The notes below the pieces were generated by a model. The model saw only the letters and a list, made by a program, of their open reading frames with translations, was not told the origin of the DNA and searched no databases. A stretch of 63,568 bases of DNA from Elusimicrobiaceae bacterium (lineage in GTDB: Bacteria; Elusimicrobiota; Elusimicrobia; Elusimicrobiales; Elusimicrobiaceae), in NCBI GenBank assembly GCA_017546175.1, contig JAFYXM010000008.1, forward strand, positions 1-63,568, in the 5' to 3' direction. The translations under genes and the position numbers were made by a program. Positions 1 through 8,575 of this stretch are shown in pieces (position 1 is the first letter of the stretch; every line of letters starts with the position of its first letter).

Positions 1-1
1 C

Positions 2-235
2 ACGACGACGATGGGAACGAGCATGGAAGTGGAGCCGGACAATCGCATCAGTGATGCCAAGTACGGCGGAACAATGCCGAATGTACGCAATGCGGCATTA
101 AGATGCTTCTGGGACCGGACCAATGACCACGGGAAGAAAGTAGCGCGCGGCGTGTACTTTGGGTTGGTAGATTTTAGGGCGCAAAACGGCAGACAACACT
201 GCCAAAAAGTAGTTAAAATATTAATACCGAGATAA
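2..235 (+). CDS. C-terminal end of a secreted protein with a FlgD-type Ig domain (5' partial)
   Basis: The reading frame is open from the first bases of the window and ends with TAA, so this is the 3' end of a gene that begins upstream. The last ~45 residues (a WDRTNDHGKKVARGVYFG stretch, then a hydrophobic strand and a basic ...KILIPR end) have the pattern of FlgD-Ig/FN3-like C-terminal domains, WDG.N..G..V..GVYF. Such domains end many surface proteins and resemble the C-terminal sorting domains of type IX secretion cargo. A PorV/PorQ-like gene follows after 14 bases. The large protein starting at 60505 carries the same kind of motif. Function beyond being a surface or secreted protein is not visible. 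Confidence 0.7.
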   Translation, partial: TTTMGTSMEVEPDNRISDAKYGGTMPNVRNAALRCFWDRTNDHGKKVARGVYFGLVDFRAQNGRQHCQKVVKILIPR

Positions 236-249
236 AATGCAGGTAATCT

Positions 250-1221
250 ATGAATATGAAATGTAAAGTTTTACTTACTTGTTTGATCTTGGCCTTGGCA
301 GCTCCTGCTGCTTTGGCTGACAGCAATGCCGATGCCGGTACAAGTGCGAGTGCGTTTTTGAAAATTGACGCAGGCTCTCCGCGTGCCCAAGCTTTAGGCA
401 ATGCTTATGTTTCCGTGGCGGACGGTCCGGAAGCTTTGTTCTGGAACCCGGCCGGTGCTGCTTCTGCCACCACGCGCGAGATTCAGTTCTCTTATTTAGA
501 TTACTTGCAAGGTTATAAAGCCCGTACCTTGGCTTATTTGCAGCCGATGGGTAAAACCATTATCGGTGTGACATTTAACTACATGGATATGGACGGATTT
601 GATTATCGCGATGAATACGGTCATATCAAACCGAATCAAATCGATAAACCGGTGCAAAACTTTGTAGGCAGCCTGTCTTTGGCCCGCGGGTTTTTTAACC
701 AAGGTTTGCAAATTGGTGCCACGGCTAAGTATATCAATGAAAAATTGGATACTTACCGCTACACGAACGTAGGTTTTGACGTAGGCGCCAAAGCTCGCCC
801 GTGGAAATGGTTGGGTGTAGGCGGCGCGATTGTGAACATCGGCGATAAAGAAGAAATGCCGCGCGGTTGGCGCTTGGGCGGTGATATTAATACCAAATAT
901 TGGACCGTCTCCGGCGAATACATGAAATACCGTGATGATGAAGGCCGTTTGGGTATCGGGTTGGAAGTACACATTCCTGAAGATATGCTGCAAGTGGCCC
1001 GTTTTGATTTGCGTGTAGGTTGGTATGACCGCGAAAGCACCGGCTACAGCGACAGTGAAAACTTAAAAAGCTTAGGTTTAGATGCCACCTCCAAAATTTC
1101 CTTTGGTTTTGGTATTTATAGCTCTGAGCTGTTCGGTTACGGGGCCAGCCTTGATTATGCAGTTACCCCGTTTGGTGCGTTGGGCACTTCCCAACAAATT
1201 GCCGTATCTGTACAATTTTAA
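250..1221 (+). CDS. PorV/PorQ-family outer-membrane beta-barrel protein
   Basis: A 323-residue protein with an N-terminal signal peptide (cleavage probably after ALA, residue ~23). The next segment (SAFLKIDAGSPRAQALGNAY, then ADGPEALFWNPAGAAS) is the hallmark of the PorV/PorQ (UPF0164) family, in which Gly-rich N-terminal strands precede a FadL-like barrel. The C-terminus ends in an aromatic strand (...QIAVSVQF), typical of outer-membrane barrels. In Bacteroidota, PorV shuttles type IX secretion cargo; in other phyla the family often stands alone. Here it lies between a FlgD-Ig protein and a Tad locus, so a role at the outer membrane for either is plausible but inferred. The start is ATG, weakly preceded by CAGG. 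Confidence 0.85.
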   Translation: MNMKCKVLLTCLILALAAPAALADSNADAGTSASAFLKIDAGSPRAQALGNAYVSVADGPEALFWNPAGAASATTREIQFSYLDYLQGYKARTLAYLQPMGKTIIGVTFNYMDMDGFDYRDEYGHIKPNQIDKPVQNFVGSLSLARGFFNQGLQIGATAKYINEKLDTYRYTNVGFDVGAKARPWKWLGVGGAIVNIGDKEEMPRGWRLGGDINTKYWTVSGEYMKYRDDEGRLGIGLEVHIPEDMLQVARFDLRVGWYDRESTGYSDSENLKSLGLDATSKISFGFGIYSSELFGYGASLDYAVTPFGALGTSQQIAVSVQF

Positions 1222-1245
1222 GTTGTTTGATAATTTGAGGAATAT

Positions 1246-1440
1246 ATGAAAAGGGCGTGCAAAGCAGGTCAAATTTGCAAAAACCGCAAAGGGCAGACCG
1301 CCATTGAATACGTGATTACGGCGGGTGCACTATTTGGCGCATTTTTGGCTTTTTACGCTTTATATTCCAACTTGGTTCCTCAACAGTTTGACCAAGGTGC
1401 CAAGCTCATTTTGACGGTATATGATGCAACAAATAATTAG
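1246..1440 (+). CDS. Flp-type prepilin-like small protein 1
   Basis: A 64-residue protein with a basic leader followed by KGQTAIEYVITAGAL and a hydrophobic stretch. G/QTAIEY places Glu at +5 and Tyr at +6 of the predicted mature protein, the Flp/TadE signature recognised by TadV-type prepilin peptidases. It is preceded by TTGAGGAATAT, a usable ribosome-binding site. It is the first of three Flp-like genes in the locus (also 1465 and 16164). The C-terminal part is not conserved with them. Whether it is the major subunit or a minor one cannot be told from sequence. Confidence 0.8.
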   Translation: MKRACKAGQICKNRKGQTAIEYVITAGALFGAFLAFYALYSNLVPQQFDQGAKLILTVYDATNN

Positions 1441-1464
1441 TTTTAAAAAAATCAGGAGGAGTCT

Positions 1465-1689
1465 ATGAAGTTTATTATTGCGATGCAAACCAAATTAGAA
1501 GCTGTGAAAAAAGCCGCTTTTAATTGCGTAAAAAAACAAGAAGGTCAAAACACCATTGAATACATCATCATGTTGGGCGTAGTAGTAGGTATTGCTCTTT
1601 TGGTGGGTACCTTGGTAAAAAACATGATGCCGGAAGTATTTGAAAGCGTAAAGCAGAAAATCATCGGCGGCGTAAGCTCTGCTGAGTAA
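1465..1689 (+). CDS. Flp-type prepilin-like small protein 2 (candidate major Flp pilin)
   Basis: A 74-residue protein with a ~28-residue basic leader, then EGQNTIEYIIMLGVVVG and a single hydrophobic helix. Predicted cleavage at G/Q leaves Glu+5 and Tyr+6 as in Flp pilins. The strong Shine-Dalgarno sequence AGGAGGAG, the best in this part of the locus, precedes the ATG, which suggests high expression and makes it the likeliest main Flp subunit (inference). It follows the first Flp-like gene by 24 bases and precedes a TadE-like gene by 17 bases, so they are probably co-transcribed. Confidence 0.85.
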   Translation: MKFIIAMQTKLEAVKKAAFNCVKKQEGQNTIEYIIMLGVVVGIALLVGTLVKNMMPEVFESVKQKIIGGVSSAE

Positions 1690-1706
1690 TCAGGCGGCGG
1701 TTGCGC

Positions 1707-2198
1707 ATGAAACTTTTTCGTAGGGAGCGTGAAGGGCAGGTAACGGTGGAATTGATGCTCATTCTGCCGGTGCTAATGTTGATGATATTCTTCATTTTGG
1801 AATACGGAAACATAGCCTATCACACTATTATTGCCAATCACGCTTCCTATGAATTTGCCCGTATCGGGGCTTTGGTGGCGGCCAATAGGCCCAGCGGTAA
1901 AGCCAACTCCGGTACAGCCAGAAACAAAATTAATGCCGCTAAACTGAAAGTGTTTGGGGCAAATGCAGATCGTATTTCAGTAGGTGTAAAAATAGAATCA
2001 ACGGGTACGGACCCCATGTATTCGGCTCACCGTCATGAAGATGTAGTGGTAACGGTGATATATCCGATAGAGCTGGCGTTTCCGGGCACCAGCTGGCTGC
2101 TAGCCAGTGAGCCCAAAAAAGACGGGATTCGTAAAATACAGGCAACCACTCGTATGCCGGTGGAAAAAATGTATGCCAGTTCGGACCCTAAAAAATAG
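1707..2198 (+). CDS. TadE-like pseudopilin
   Basis: 163 residues from the ATG; an in-frame TTG six bases earlier is possible but AGGCGG is better spaced for the ATG. A short basic leader is followed by EGQVTVELMLILPVLMLMIF, a TadE-type hydrophobic segment with a prepilin-like G/Q site and Glu+5. The remaining ~120 residues form a soluble, presumably periplasmic domain. TadE-like proteins are minor pseudopilins of Flp pili. A second TadE-like gene sits at 17460, so the locus has at least two. Confidence 0.8.
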   Translation: MKLFRREREGQVTVELMLILPVLMLMIFFILEYGNIAYHTIIANHASYEFARIGALVAANRPSGKANSGTARNKINAAKLKVFGANADRISVGVKIESTGTDPMYSAHRHEDVVVTVIYPIELAFPGTSWLLASEPKKDGIRKIQATTRMPVEKMYASSDPKK

Positions 2199-2256
2199 CC
2201 GATACGTATAAAAATTTGCTTTAATAAAAATTGGGATTTATTGTTAAGGAGAAAAA

Positions 2257-3009
2257 ATGAAAAAAGGAATATTATTGCCGTTTGTTTTGGCAGTGGCGGC
2301 GGCCTTGGTGTATGGAATGATCGTCAACAATGCACAAAAGAAACTAAATACCTCTAAAGCCCTTAAAACGGTTTTAGTGCCTACGCGTGACATTAAAGAA
2401 CGCGAAGTGATTAAACGCGACTACTTAAAACGCGTGCAAATGCCGGCTGCGTACGTGCAAAAGGATGCCTTTATATATACTACTGATGCTGACTTTGCCA
2501 AAATTGATAACGCTATTGCCCGCGTGCAAATCCCGAAAGGAAACCAAATTTCCAAATATGCCGTGACCTCTCTTTCTCCGGAGGCCGGTTTATCCAGTAA
2601 AATTCCCGTGCAAATGAGAGGTTTTATCATTACGGTAGATTCCAACGTTGCCAGTATGATTAAGCCAGACGATAACGTGGACGTCCTGCTTACCTTTGAA
2701 GCCATGATGAAAAGCGGGGCTCGTCAGAAAGTGACGGTGACTTTGTTACAAAATATCAAAGTGTTGGGTGTCGGCTCTAACTTAGGCCAGGGCTTGGATG
2801 CCAAAGCCATGGCCGCCATGCGTAATGCTGAGGAAGATGCCGCCGCTTATACGGACCAAAGTGCTTTGAGCTTGGCTCTTTCTCCGAAAGATGCCCAGTA
2901 TTTGGCTTTGGCAAAAGATGAAGGTACTTTGTCGGTCATCTTGCGCTCTCACGGTGACGTGGCACAATACGTCATGGAAATTGCCACCTTTGAAAAATTA
3001 TTCCAATAA
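2257..3009 (+). CDS. cpaB: CpaB/RcpC-like Flp pilus assembly protein
   Basis: A 250-residue protein with an N-terminal membrane segment (PFVLAVAAALVYGMIV), then a SAF-like domain (VLVPTRDIKEREVIKRDYLK) and a CpaB C-terminal region (VDSNVASMIKPDDNVDVLLT). CpaB/RcpC proteins are periplasmic, contain SAF/beta-clip domains and support the secretin of Tad systems. The secretin gene starts 12 bases downstream, matching the usual cpaB-cpaC order. The Shine-Dalgarno AAGGAG lies just before the ATG. Length is typical of the family. Confidence 0.85.
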   Translation: MKKGILLPFVLAVAAALVYGMIVNNAQKKLNTSKALKTVLVPTRDIKEREVIKRDYLKRVQMPAAYVQKDAFIYTTDADFAKIDNAIARVQIPKGNQISKYAVTSLSPEAGLSSKIPVQMRGFIITVDSNVASMIKPDDNVDVLLTFEAMMKSGARQKVTVTLLQNIKVLGVGSNLGQGLDAKAMAAMRNAEEDAAAYTDQSALSLALSPKDAQYLALAKDEGTLSVILRSHGDVAQYVMEIATFEKLFQ

Positions 3010-3021
3010 GGAAAAAACAAT

Positions 3022-3756
3022 ATGAAATCTACAGCTAAAATTACTTTGTTGGTTTTACTTTTTGCCTTGGCTTGCCCTGCAGCTTTTGCCAAGAAAACAC
3101 GTTTGGTGGCCGTCAGTGCCGACGTGGTGGAAATCGGCGGAACGATGACCTCTGCCAAAGGGTTTGAATGGAATCAAATCTTTGACTTTGAAGAGGCCAA
3201 TATTCCCGGTATTTTGTCTTTGGGTGAGTTTGAACGTAAAACGGCTGTGATCACTCGTTTACGTTTGTCCGAAACGGAAGGCCGCGCTCAAGTGCTTTCC
3301 AACCCGAAGATTGTTACCAGCTCCGGTAATGCGGCTAAAATTACCGTCGGCGGTAAAGTGCCTATACCAGTGGTGAACAATCAAGGTGTCGGCTCTCAAT
3401 TGGAAGAATACGGTATTTTGCTTAACGTATTGCCCACCATCATTCCGGAAAGAGGCAATATTATTGATTTACAAGTGCAGCTTTCTGTTTCTACGGTGGA
3501 CTATTCTCGTACCGTTTCTGTAGGTACGGCTACGGCTCCTTCTTTTACCAATCGTGACGTAGAAACCCATGTAGAGCTTAACAGCGGTGAGACGTTGGTA
3601 ATCGGCGGTTTGAAAAGCAGCTACCGCAACGTGAGTGAAAACCGCGTACCTTTTTTGGGTCGCATTCCTCTGTTAGGACTTTTGTTTAAATATAAAGACG
3701 TGACCGAAGAGCAAAGATCTCTCTTCTTATTTATTACTGTAGAAGTGGTGGAATAA
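3022..3756 (+). CDS. short secretin (RcpA/CpaC-like) of the Tad system
   Basis: 244 residues with a clear signal peptide (ending near PAAFA). The mature part carries the secretin core: ...AQVLSNPKIVTSSGNAAKITVG, VPIPVVNNQG, the ETHVELNSGETLVIGGL block and the terminal VPFLGRIPLLGLLFKYK segment followed by LFLFITVEVV. These are conserved features of type II/III/Tad secretins. RcpA/CpaC proteins are usually ~450-500 residues with N-terminal BON/N0-like domains; here little more than an N1-like segment precedes the core, so this is a reduced secretin. It would form the outer-membrane ring with the CpaB-like protein. Confidence 0.85.
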   Translation: MKSTAKITLLVLLFALACPAAFAKKTRLVAVSADVVEIGGTMTSAKGFEWNQIFDFEEANIPGILSLGEFERKTAVITRLRLSETEGRAQVLSNPKIVTSSGNAAKITVGGKVPIPVVNNQGVGSQLEEYGILLNVLPTIIPERGNIIDLQVQLSVSTVDYSRTVSVGTATAPSFTNRDVETHVELNSGETLVIGGLKSSYRNVSENRVPFLGRIPLLGLLFKYKDVTEEQRSLFLFITVEVVE

Positions 3757-3765
3757 TAAAAACTT

Positions 3766-6045
3766 ATGGCTGAACTTGAAACCCCCAGAAACGAAGCCAA
3801 AATTATTGCGCTTAGCAGCCCGAAAGAAGGGGCTGGTAAAACGACGCTCACGCTGAACTTAGCATTAGGCTGGGCCGGCATTCAGAAACGTCCGGTACTG
3901 ATTGTGCCTTTGGATCCGTTGGCCCGCCAAGAACACAGCTTTTATTTGGATATTAAAAAGCCGGTAAGCGTGGCAGATATTTTGCGTACTTTGGGTAATA
4001 CCAATATTGCCGTGGTGGGGGGGTTGCTGCGCGGTAAAATTTCCATGTCTCAATGGGGGGTAGGGGTACTTCCGTTGGGTAATACGCGTGCGCAAGTGGC
4101 TTCCATCAGCCCGAAGATTTTAATTCCCATTTTGTCTCGTTTGTCTCAAACTTTTGATATCTTTTTGGACGTAGACTCCAGCTTTCCGATGCAAGCTTTT
4201 GCCTTTGACATCGCTGATAAAGTGTTTTGGGTGTCCAATGCCACCCGTACGCATTTAAATTCTACGGTACAGTTGTTTAATGATTACAAAGAACAGCGCT
4301 ACCCGATGGAACGCGTGAGTGTAATTTGTAACCAGTACGATATGCCCGGTTCTATTGCGTATGAAGAAGTGGAGAAATTTTATAATTCTTTAGGCCGCGA
4401 TATTGATGTGTTCTTGCCGTGGGACGAAAGCATTATGGCTACGTCTAACCGCAAAGAAGTGGAAATCATCAATAATCCGCAATCGGAATGGATTAAAGGA
4501 TTGCGCTTGATTTTGGCTAAAATCCGTGATTTAACTCCTGCCCCCAAAGACTGGACTGCCTCTGTAAGTGATGAGGAGTTTACTCAAGCGGCTAAAGAAA
4601 TTTGGAACCCCATTTTCGCCGGTGGCGGAGCGGACGGTGCTGCTCAGGAAAATCACGTCATCGTAGAAGAAGAAGGAGAAGCCGGTAAAACGAAGCTTTC
4701 TTTCTGGGACGATTTAAAACAAAAAGTACACAAAGACGTGGTGCGTACTTTGGAGATAGAACGTATCGTTATCAGTGACGAGAGTTCCGCCAGTGCGCAA
4801 ACGCGCAAACGCGTGGCGGCTATTGTAGATGATATCTTACAAAAACAGCCGAATTTACAGTTTTCCCGCGAACAGAGAACACGCTTTGCTTCTGAACTGT
4901 TAGATGAAATTTTAGGTTTGGGACCTTTGGAAAACTTAATGCGTGATCCCAGCGTTACCGAAATCATGGTCAATGCCTTTGATAAGATTTTTATTGAACA
5001 AAAAGGTAAATTGACCTTGACCAAATATAAATTTAGAAACAATGAACAAGTGGTACAGGTAATTAAACGTATTGTGTCTCCCTTGGGGCGCCGTATTGAC
5101 GAATCTGTGCCTTTGGTGGACGCCCGTTTGAAAGACGGTTCCCGTGTCAACGCCATCATTTCTCCGTTGGCTGTTTCTGGCCCGACGTTGACTATTCGTC
5201 GTTTCTCTCAGAAACCGTTCGGACCGGCCGATTATTTCCGTTTCGGTACCATTAGTCCGGAATGTATGGAATTTTTGGAAAAGTGCGTTCGCATTCGCAA
5301 AAATATTATTGTTTGCGGTGGTACCGGTACCGGTAAGACTACGTTCTTAAACGCATTATCCGGTTATATTTCAGACAATGAACGTATTATTACGGTAGAA
5401 GATACGGCCGAGTTGCGCCTGCAACAGCCGCACTGGGTGTCTTTGGAAAGCCGTCCTCCCAACGTGGAAGGAAAAGGCGCCATTACCATTCAAGATTTGG
5501 TAAAGAACTGTTTGCGTATGCGTCCGGACCGCATTGTAGTAGGGGAGTGTCGTGGCGGCGAAGCCTTGGACATGTTGCAAGCCATGAACACCGGTCACGA
5601 AGGATCTCTGACCACCATTCACGCCAATACGCCGCGTGACGGTTTATCTCGTTTGGAAGCTATGTGTATGCAAACGGGGGCCGATTTGCCGATTTTTGCT
5701 ATTCGCGAAATGATTTCTTCCGCCGTGAACATGATTGTACAGTTGTCTCGTTTCTCTGACGGTTCCAGAAAGGTAACCTATATTACGGAAATGCACGGAC
5801 AAAAAGACGGACAAATCCAATCTACGGACTTGTTCCGCTATGTACAAACCGGTGTAGATGAAAACGGAAAAGTGCAAGGTATGTTTGCCCCTACGGGTAA
5901 TTTGCCTACTTTCTATAGCGATTTCCAAGCCAAAGGCGTACCTGTGCCGGAGGAAGTATTTACCAAAGGGGCCATTAAGTTGGACGAGGAAGGAAATCCC
6001 ATTCTTTCCAGCTTAAGCGTGCCGCCCGCACCGCCGACATTATAG
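3766..6045 (+). CDS. TadZ/CpaE-TadA/CpaF fusion: MinD-like domain joined to the secretion ATPase
   Basis: A single 759-residue frame without a break. Residues ~8-260 are a MinD/ParA-like P-loop domain (SSPKEGAGKTTLTLNLALG), as in TadZ/CpaE polar-localisation proteins. After an acidic linker (~residues 285-310), residues ~310-720 are a CpaF/TadA-type hexameric ATPase with Walker A (CGGTGTGKTTFLNAL), an Asp-box/Walker B region (ITVEDTAELRLQQPHWV, RIVVGECRGGEALDMLQA) and the His box (HEGSLTTIHANTPRD). In most Tad loci these are two genes. The fusion physically couples localisation and motor. Neighbours are the secretin (10 bases upstream) and TadB (9 bases downstream). Confidence 0.92.
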   Translation: MAELETPRNEAKIIALSSPKEGAGKTTLTLNLALGWAGIQKRPVLIVPLDPLARQEHSFYLDIKKPVSVADILRTLGNTNIAVVGGLLRGKISMSQWGVGVLPLGNTRAQVASISPKILIPILSRLSQTFDIFLDVDSSFPMQAFAFDIADKVFWVSNATRTHLNSTVQLFNDYKEQRYPMERVSVICNQYDMPGSIAYEEVEKFYNSLGRDIDVFLPWDESIMATSNRKEVEIINNPQSEWIKGLRLILAKIRDLTPAPKDWTASVSDEEFTQAAKEIWNPIFAGGGADGAAQENHVIVEEEGEAGKTKLSFWDDLKQKVHKDVVRTLEIERIVISDESSASAQTRKRVAAIVDDILQKQPNLQFSREQRTRFASELLDEILGLGPLENLMRDPSVTEIMVNAFDKIFIEQKGKLTLTKYKFRNNEQVVQVIKRIVSPLGRRIDESVPLVDARLKDGSRVNAIISPLAVSGPTLTIRRFSQKPFGPADYFRFGTISPECMEFLEKCVRIRKNIIVCGGTGTGKTTFLNALSGYISDNERIITVEDTAELRLQQPHWVSLESRPPNVEGKGAITIQDLVKNCLRMRPDRIVVGECRGGEALDMLQAMNTGHEGSLTTIHANTPRDGLSRLEAMCMQTGADLPIFAIREMISSAVNMIVQLSRFSDGSRKVTYITEMHGQKDGQIQSTDLFRYVQTGVDENGKVQGMFAPTGNLPTFYSDFQAKGVPVPEEVFTKGAIKLDEEGNPILSSLSVPPAPPTL

Positions 6046-6053
6046 GATTTTAC

Positions 6054-7676
6054 ATGAAAAAAACCGTATTTTTAATCCTTGCTTTCTTTTTCTTGGGACT
6101 ATCTTTGCCCCAAGGGCTTTTTGCGCGTGCATTAGATGCCAAAGACAAGTCAAAAATTGAATGTGCTAGATTTAAAATGCAGGTTTTAGCTGGATTTTTT
6201 GACGTCAACAAGCCGGCCGAGCAAAAAGCGTATCAATATCCGAATTCCTGCGGTGCTGCATTGGCAGGTAAAACTATTAAAATGCCGGAGTGGTTTGCCA
6301 AAGAACTGCAGAGAATGGAAAGCAAAAAAGTAGTCTATATCCCCGGAGAAGGTACTTTGAGCGAAGCTACCCTGTGGTATCGCACCTTTGCGGCGATTTA
6401 CTCTTACTTGGACCGTGCTAACAATGCTTTGGATCCCAGCCAGCCCGTTGTGTTGGAACAGCTTTCCCGCGGCTATGTGGGCAATCGTATCCGTTTGGTA
6501 TCGCACTTGGACCGTTTAAATAAAGAACTGGTACGCGGAAACGAAGTGTACAATATGAAAGACAGTATGGAAGGCCGTGCCCGCGGTATGTTAGCTACCT
6601 TGGAATTTATGAACCGAGAGTTTTACAGCACGGTAGAATCTTTTACCAGTCCTGCTTCTCAAAAAGAGAATAAATATCGCCAATCTGTAATGGCGGTGGT
6701 GGTGCTGGCCAATCAGTTATTTCATGAGTTTTTTGCTAAACCTATTCCGGTGACTCATCCTGACGGAAAAATCTATTTGGATACGGAAGGGGACCGCTTA
6801 TTTGCTTTTATTTTATTATTATTAGGCTGCGCTTTTGCCGGATTTGCGGTTTATACTATTTTGTCTGCTAAAAGAGAGCAAGTTTTTGATGCGTGGGAGC
6901 GCTACCGCGAAAAAAGTATGGTTTGGGCGGAAGACTTCAACCGTCAGTTTTTGACCATTGATGTAAAATATATCGTTTTTGGTACCTTGGGTGTTTTTGC
7001 GTTGTTTGGGCTGTTGATGGGTGTTTCTATCGGCGGCTTTGGCGGCGTATTTATGTTTTTTGTCGTTTTGGCAGTAGGGGCATATTTAGGTATTCAAATG
7101 CCTGCGATTGTGCTTGATAAACTTAAAAAGAGCCGCGGTCGCAAAATCAATGCCCAGTTGATGGACTCTTTGATTTTGCTTTCTAACTCTTTGCGCTCCG
7201 GTATGGATATCGTGCAAGGTTTTGAACTGGTATCTCACGATTTACAACCGCCGATATCGGATGAATTTGGCTTGGTGGTAAAAAACTATCAGTTAGGTAC
7301 TCCGTTTGAAAAAGCGCTGGAGGGGTTGGATGAGCGTGTGGAAAGCCGTATGCTTTCTTACATCATTAAAGCCATTATCATTCAGCGTCAAGTAGGTGGT
7401 AACTTAACGGTTATTTTCTCACGTTTGGTTGAAAACATTCGTGAAGAAAGCAAGTTGGAAGAAAAATTAGACGCGATGACTGCCCAACAGAAGATTCAAG
7501 CAATGGTAGTAGGTATTATGCCGGTTATTATGTTGGGTGTTATGTTTATGTTCCGTCCGGAAGAAATGTTGTCTTTCTATACAACACCGGTGGGATTGAT
7601 TGTTTTGTTCGGTTGTTTTGTGTGGATTATGATTGGTATGAAACTTATCCAAAAACTCGGAGAGGTTAAGGTATAA
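6054..7676 (+). CDS. tadB: TadB-like inner-membrane platform protein with a large exported N-terminal domain
   Basis: 540 residues, much longer than a typical ~300-residue TadB. The N-terminus is a signal peptide (ending near LFARA), then ~220 residues of soluble, predicted periplasmic sequence, then membrane segments (~245-270 and ~305-355), a cytoplasmic T2SSF domain (QLMDSLILLSNSLRSGMDIV, IIQRQVGGNLTVIFSRL) and C-terminal membrane helices. The T2SSF part supports the TadB assignment; the N-terminal extension matches nothing I recognise. TadC starts two bases after the stop, so the pair is presumably translated together as the platform. Confidence 0.85.
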   Translation: MKKTVFLILAFFFLGLSLPQGLFARALDAKDKSKIECARFKMQVLAGFFDVNKPAEQKAYQYPNSCGAALAGKTIKMPEWFAKELQRMESKKVVYIPGEGTLSEATLWYRTFAAIYSYLDRANNALDPSQPVVLEQLSRGYVGNRIRLVSHLDRLNKELVRGNEVYNMKDSMEGRARGMLATLEFMNREFYSTVESFTSPASQKENKYRQSVMAVVVLANQLFHEFFAKPIPVTHPDGKIYLDTEGDRLFAFILLLLGCAFAGFAVYTILSAKREQVFDAWERYREKSMVWAEDFNRQFLTIDVKYIVFGTLGVFALFGLLMGVSIGGFGGVFMFFVVLAVGAYLGIQMPAIVLDKLKKSRGRKINAQLMDSLILLSNSLRSGMDIVQGFELVSHDLQPPISDEFGLVVKNYQLGTPFEKALEGLDERVESRMLSYIIKAIIIQRQVGGNLTVIFSRLVENIREESKLEEKLDAMTAQQKIQAMVVGIMPVIMLGVMFMFRPEEMLSFYTTPVGLIVLFGCFVWIMIGMKLIQKLGEVKV

Positions 7677-7678
7677 TT

Positions 7679-8563
7679 ATGGACGGATTATCTTTACTGT
7701 TGCTCATGGTTTTGTTAATCGGCACCGGATCTGTCTTTTTGGGTGTGATGAATTTATTTGCGCCTAAAAAAGACGGAGATAAAATTGTGGACGTCGCCGC
7801 CCAACGTTTTAAATCTTCTTCCAGTTTTTCCCGTTTACAACCTGAGAATAAATGGAAAGACCGTTTGGCCGTGTTTTGTTTAAATCTTTTCCATTTGGAA
7901 AAACCTTTGGAAGAGCTTCACATGCAGTTAGGCAGCCCCGACCAACCCCAACCGGTGGATATTTTGGATCAAAAGATTATTTTTGCCTTAGTCTTGCCGG
8001 CGGGTATTATGGTAATGTTTCAGACCATTTGGGGCGTGCTGTTTATTCCTTTGGGTTTTTATTTGCCGGATTTGATTTATAAAAGTCGCATTCAAAAAAG
8101 ACAAGCTGAAATCTTGGGCAACTTTTCCACTACTGTAGATTTGGCTGCTTTGATTATTGAGTCTGGTTTAGATTATTTGACCGCTTTTGAAAGAATTATC
8201 AGTATTGCTAAAAAGAAAACTATTTTGGAAGAAGAGTTAGAAAAAACCCTCAACGAAATTAAACTGGGGTATTCCCGCCGTGAAGCTTTGGAACGCTTTG
8301 CCAATCGTACCGGTGTGCAAGAGGTGCGCTCTTTGGTGGGGCTTATCATTCAGTCTGACGAGTTGGGTACTAGCTTGGTGGAATTGTTAAGGAACTTCTC
8401 TTCTGACTTGCGCAGCCGCCGTATGAGCCGTGCCGAAAAATTGGCCGCGCAGGCCTCTACCAAGATGTTGTTCCCGTTGTTTGTATTTATTTTTCCGACG
8501 ATTTTTATTTTAATTTTGTCACCGATGATCAAAGGCTTGCTCTCACAGGGGCTTAGCTTTTAG
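7679..8563 (+). CDS. tadC: TadC-like inner-membrane platform protein
   Basis: 294 residues with a membrane segment at the N-terminus, two near residues 100-125, a T2SSF domain (LGNFSTTVDLAALIIESGLD, EIKLGYSRREALERFANRTG, LIIQSDELGTSLVELLRNFS) and a C-terminal hydrophobic pair. This is the usual TadC arrangement. It follows TadB by two bases with GGAGAGG as ribosome-binding site and would form the inner-membrane platform driven by the TadA ATPase domain. Confidence 0.88.
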   Translation: MDGLSLLLLMVLLIGTGSVFLGVMNLFAPKKDGDKIVDVAAQRFKSSSSFSRLQPENKWKDRLAVFCLNLFHLEKPLEELHMQLGSPDQPQPVDILDQKIIFALVLPAGIMVMFQTIWGVLFIPLGFYLPDLIYKSRIQKRQAEILGNFSTTVDLAALIIESGLDYLTAFERIISIAKKKTILEEELEKTLNEIKLGYSRREALERFANRTGVQEVRSLVGLIIQSDELGTSLVELLRNFSSDLRSRRMSRAEKLAAQASTKMLFPLFVFIFPTIFILILSPMIKGLLSQGLSF

Positions 8564-8575
8564 AGAGGATATATT

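Noticed and set aside
496..993. 165-codon antisense frame inside the PorV-like gene
   Set aside because: The sense gene has clear family motifs; the antisense product has no signature or ribosome-binding site. The same holds for antisense frames at 18868-19308, 22557-23285 and 58901-59413.
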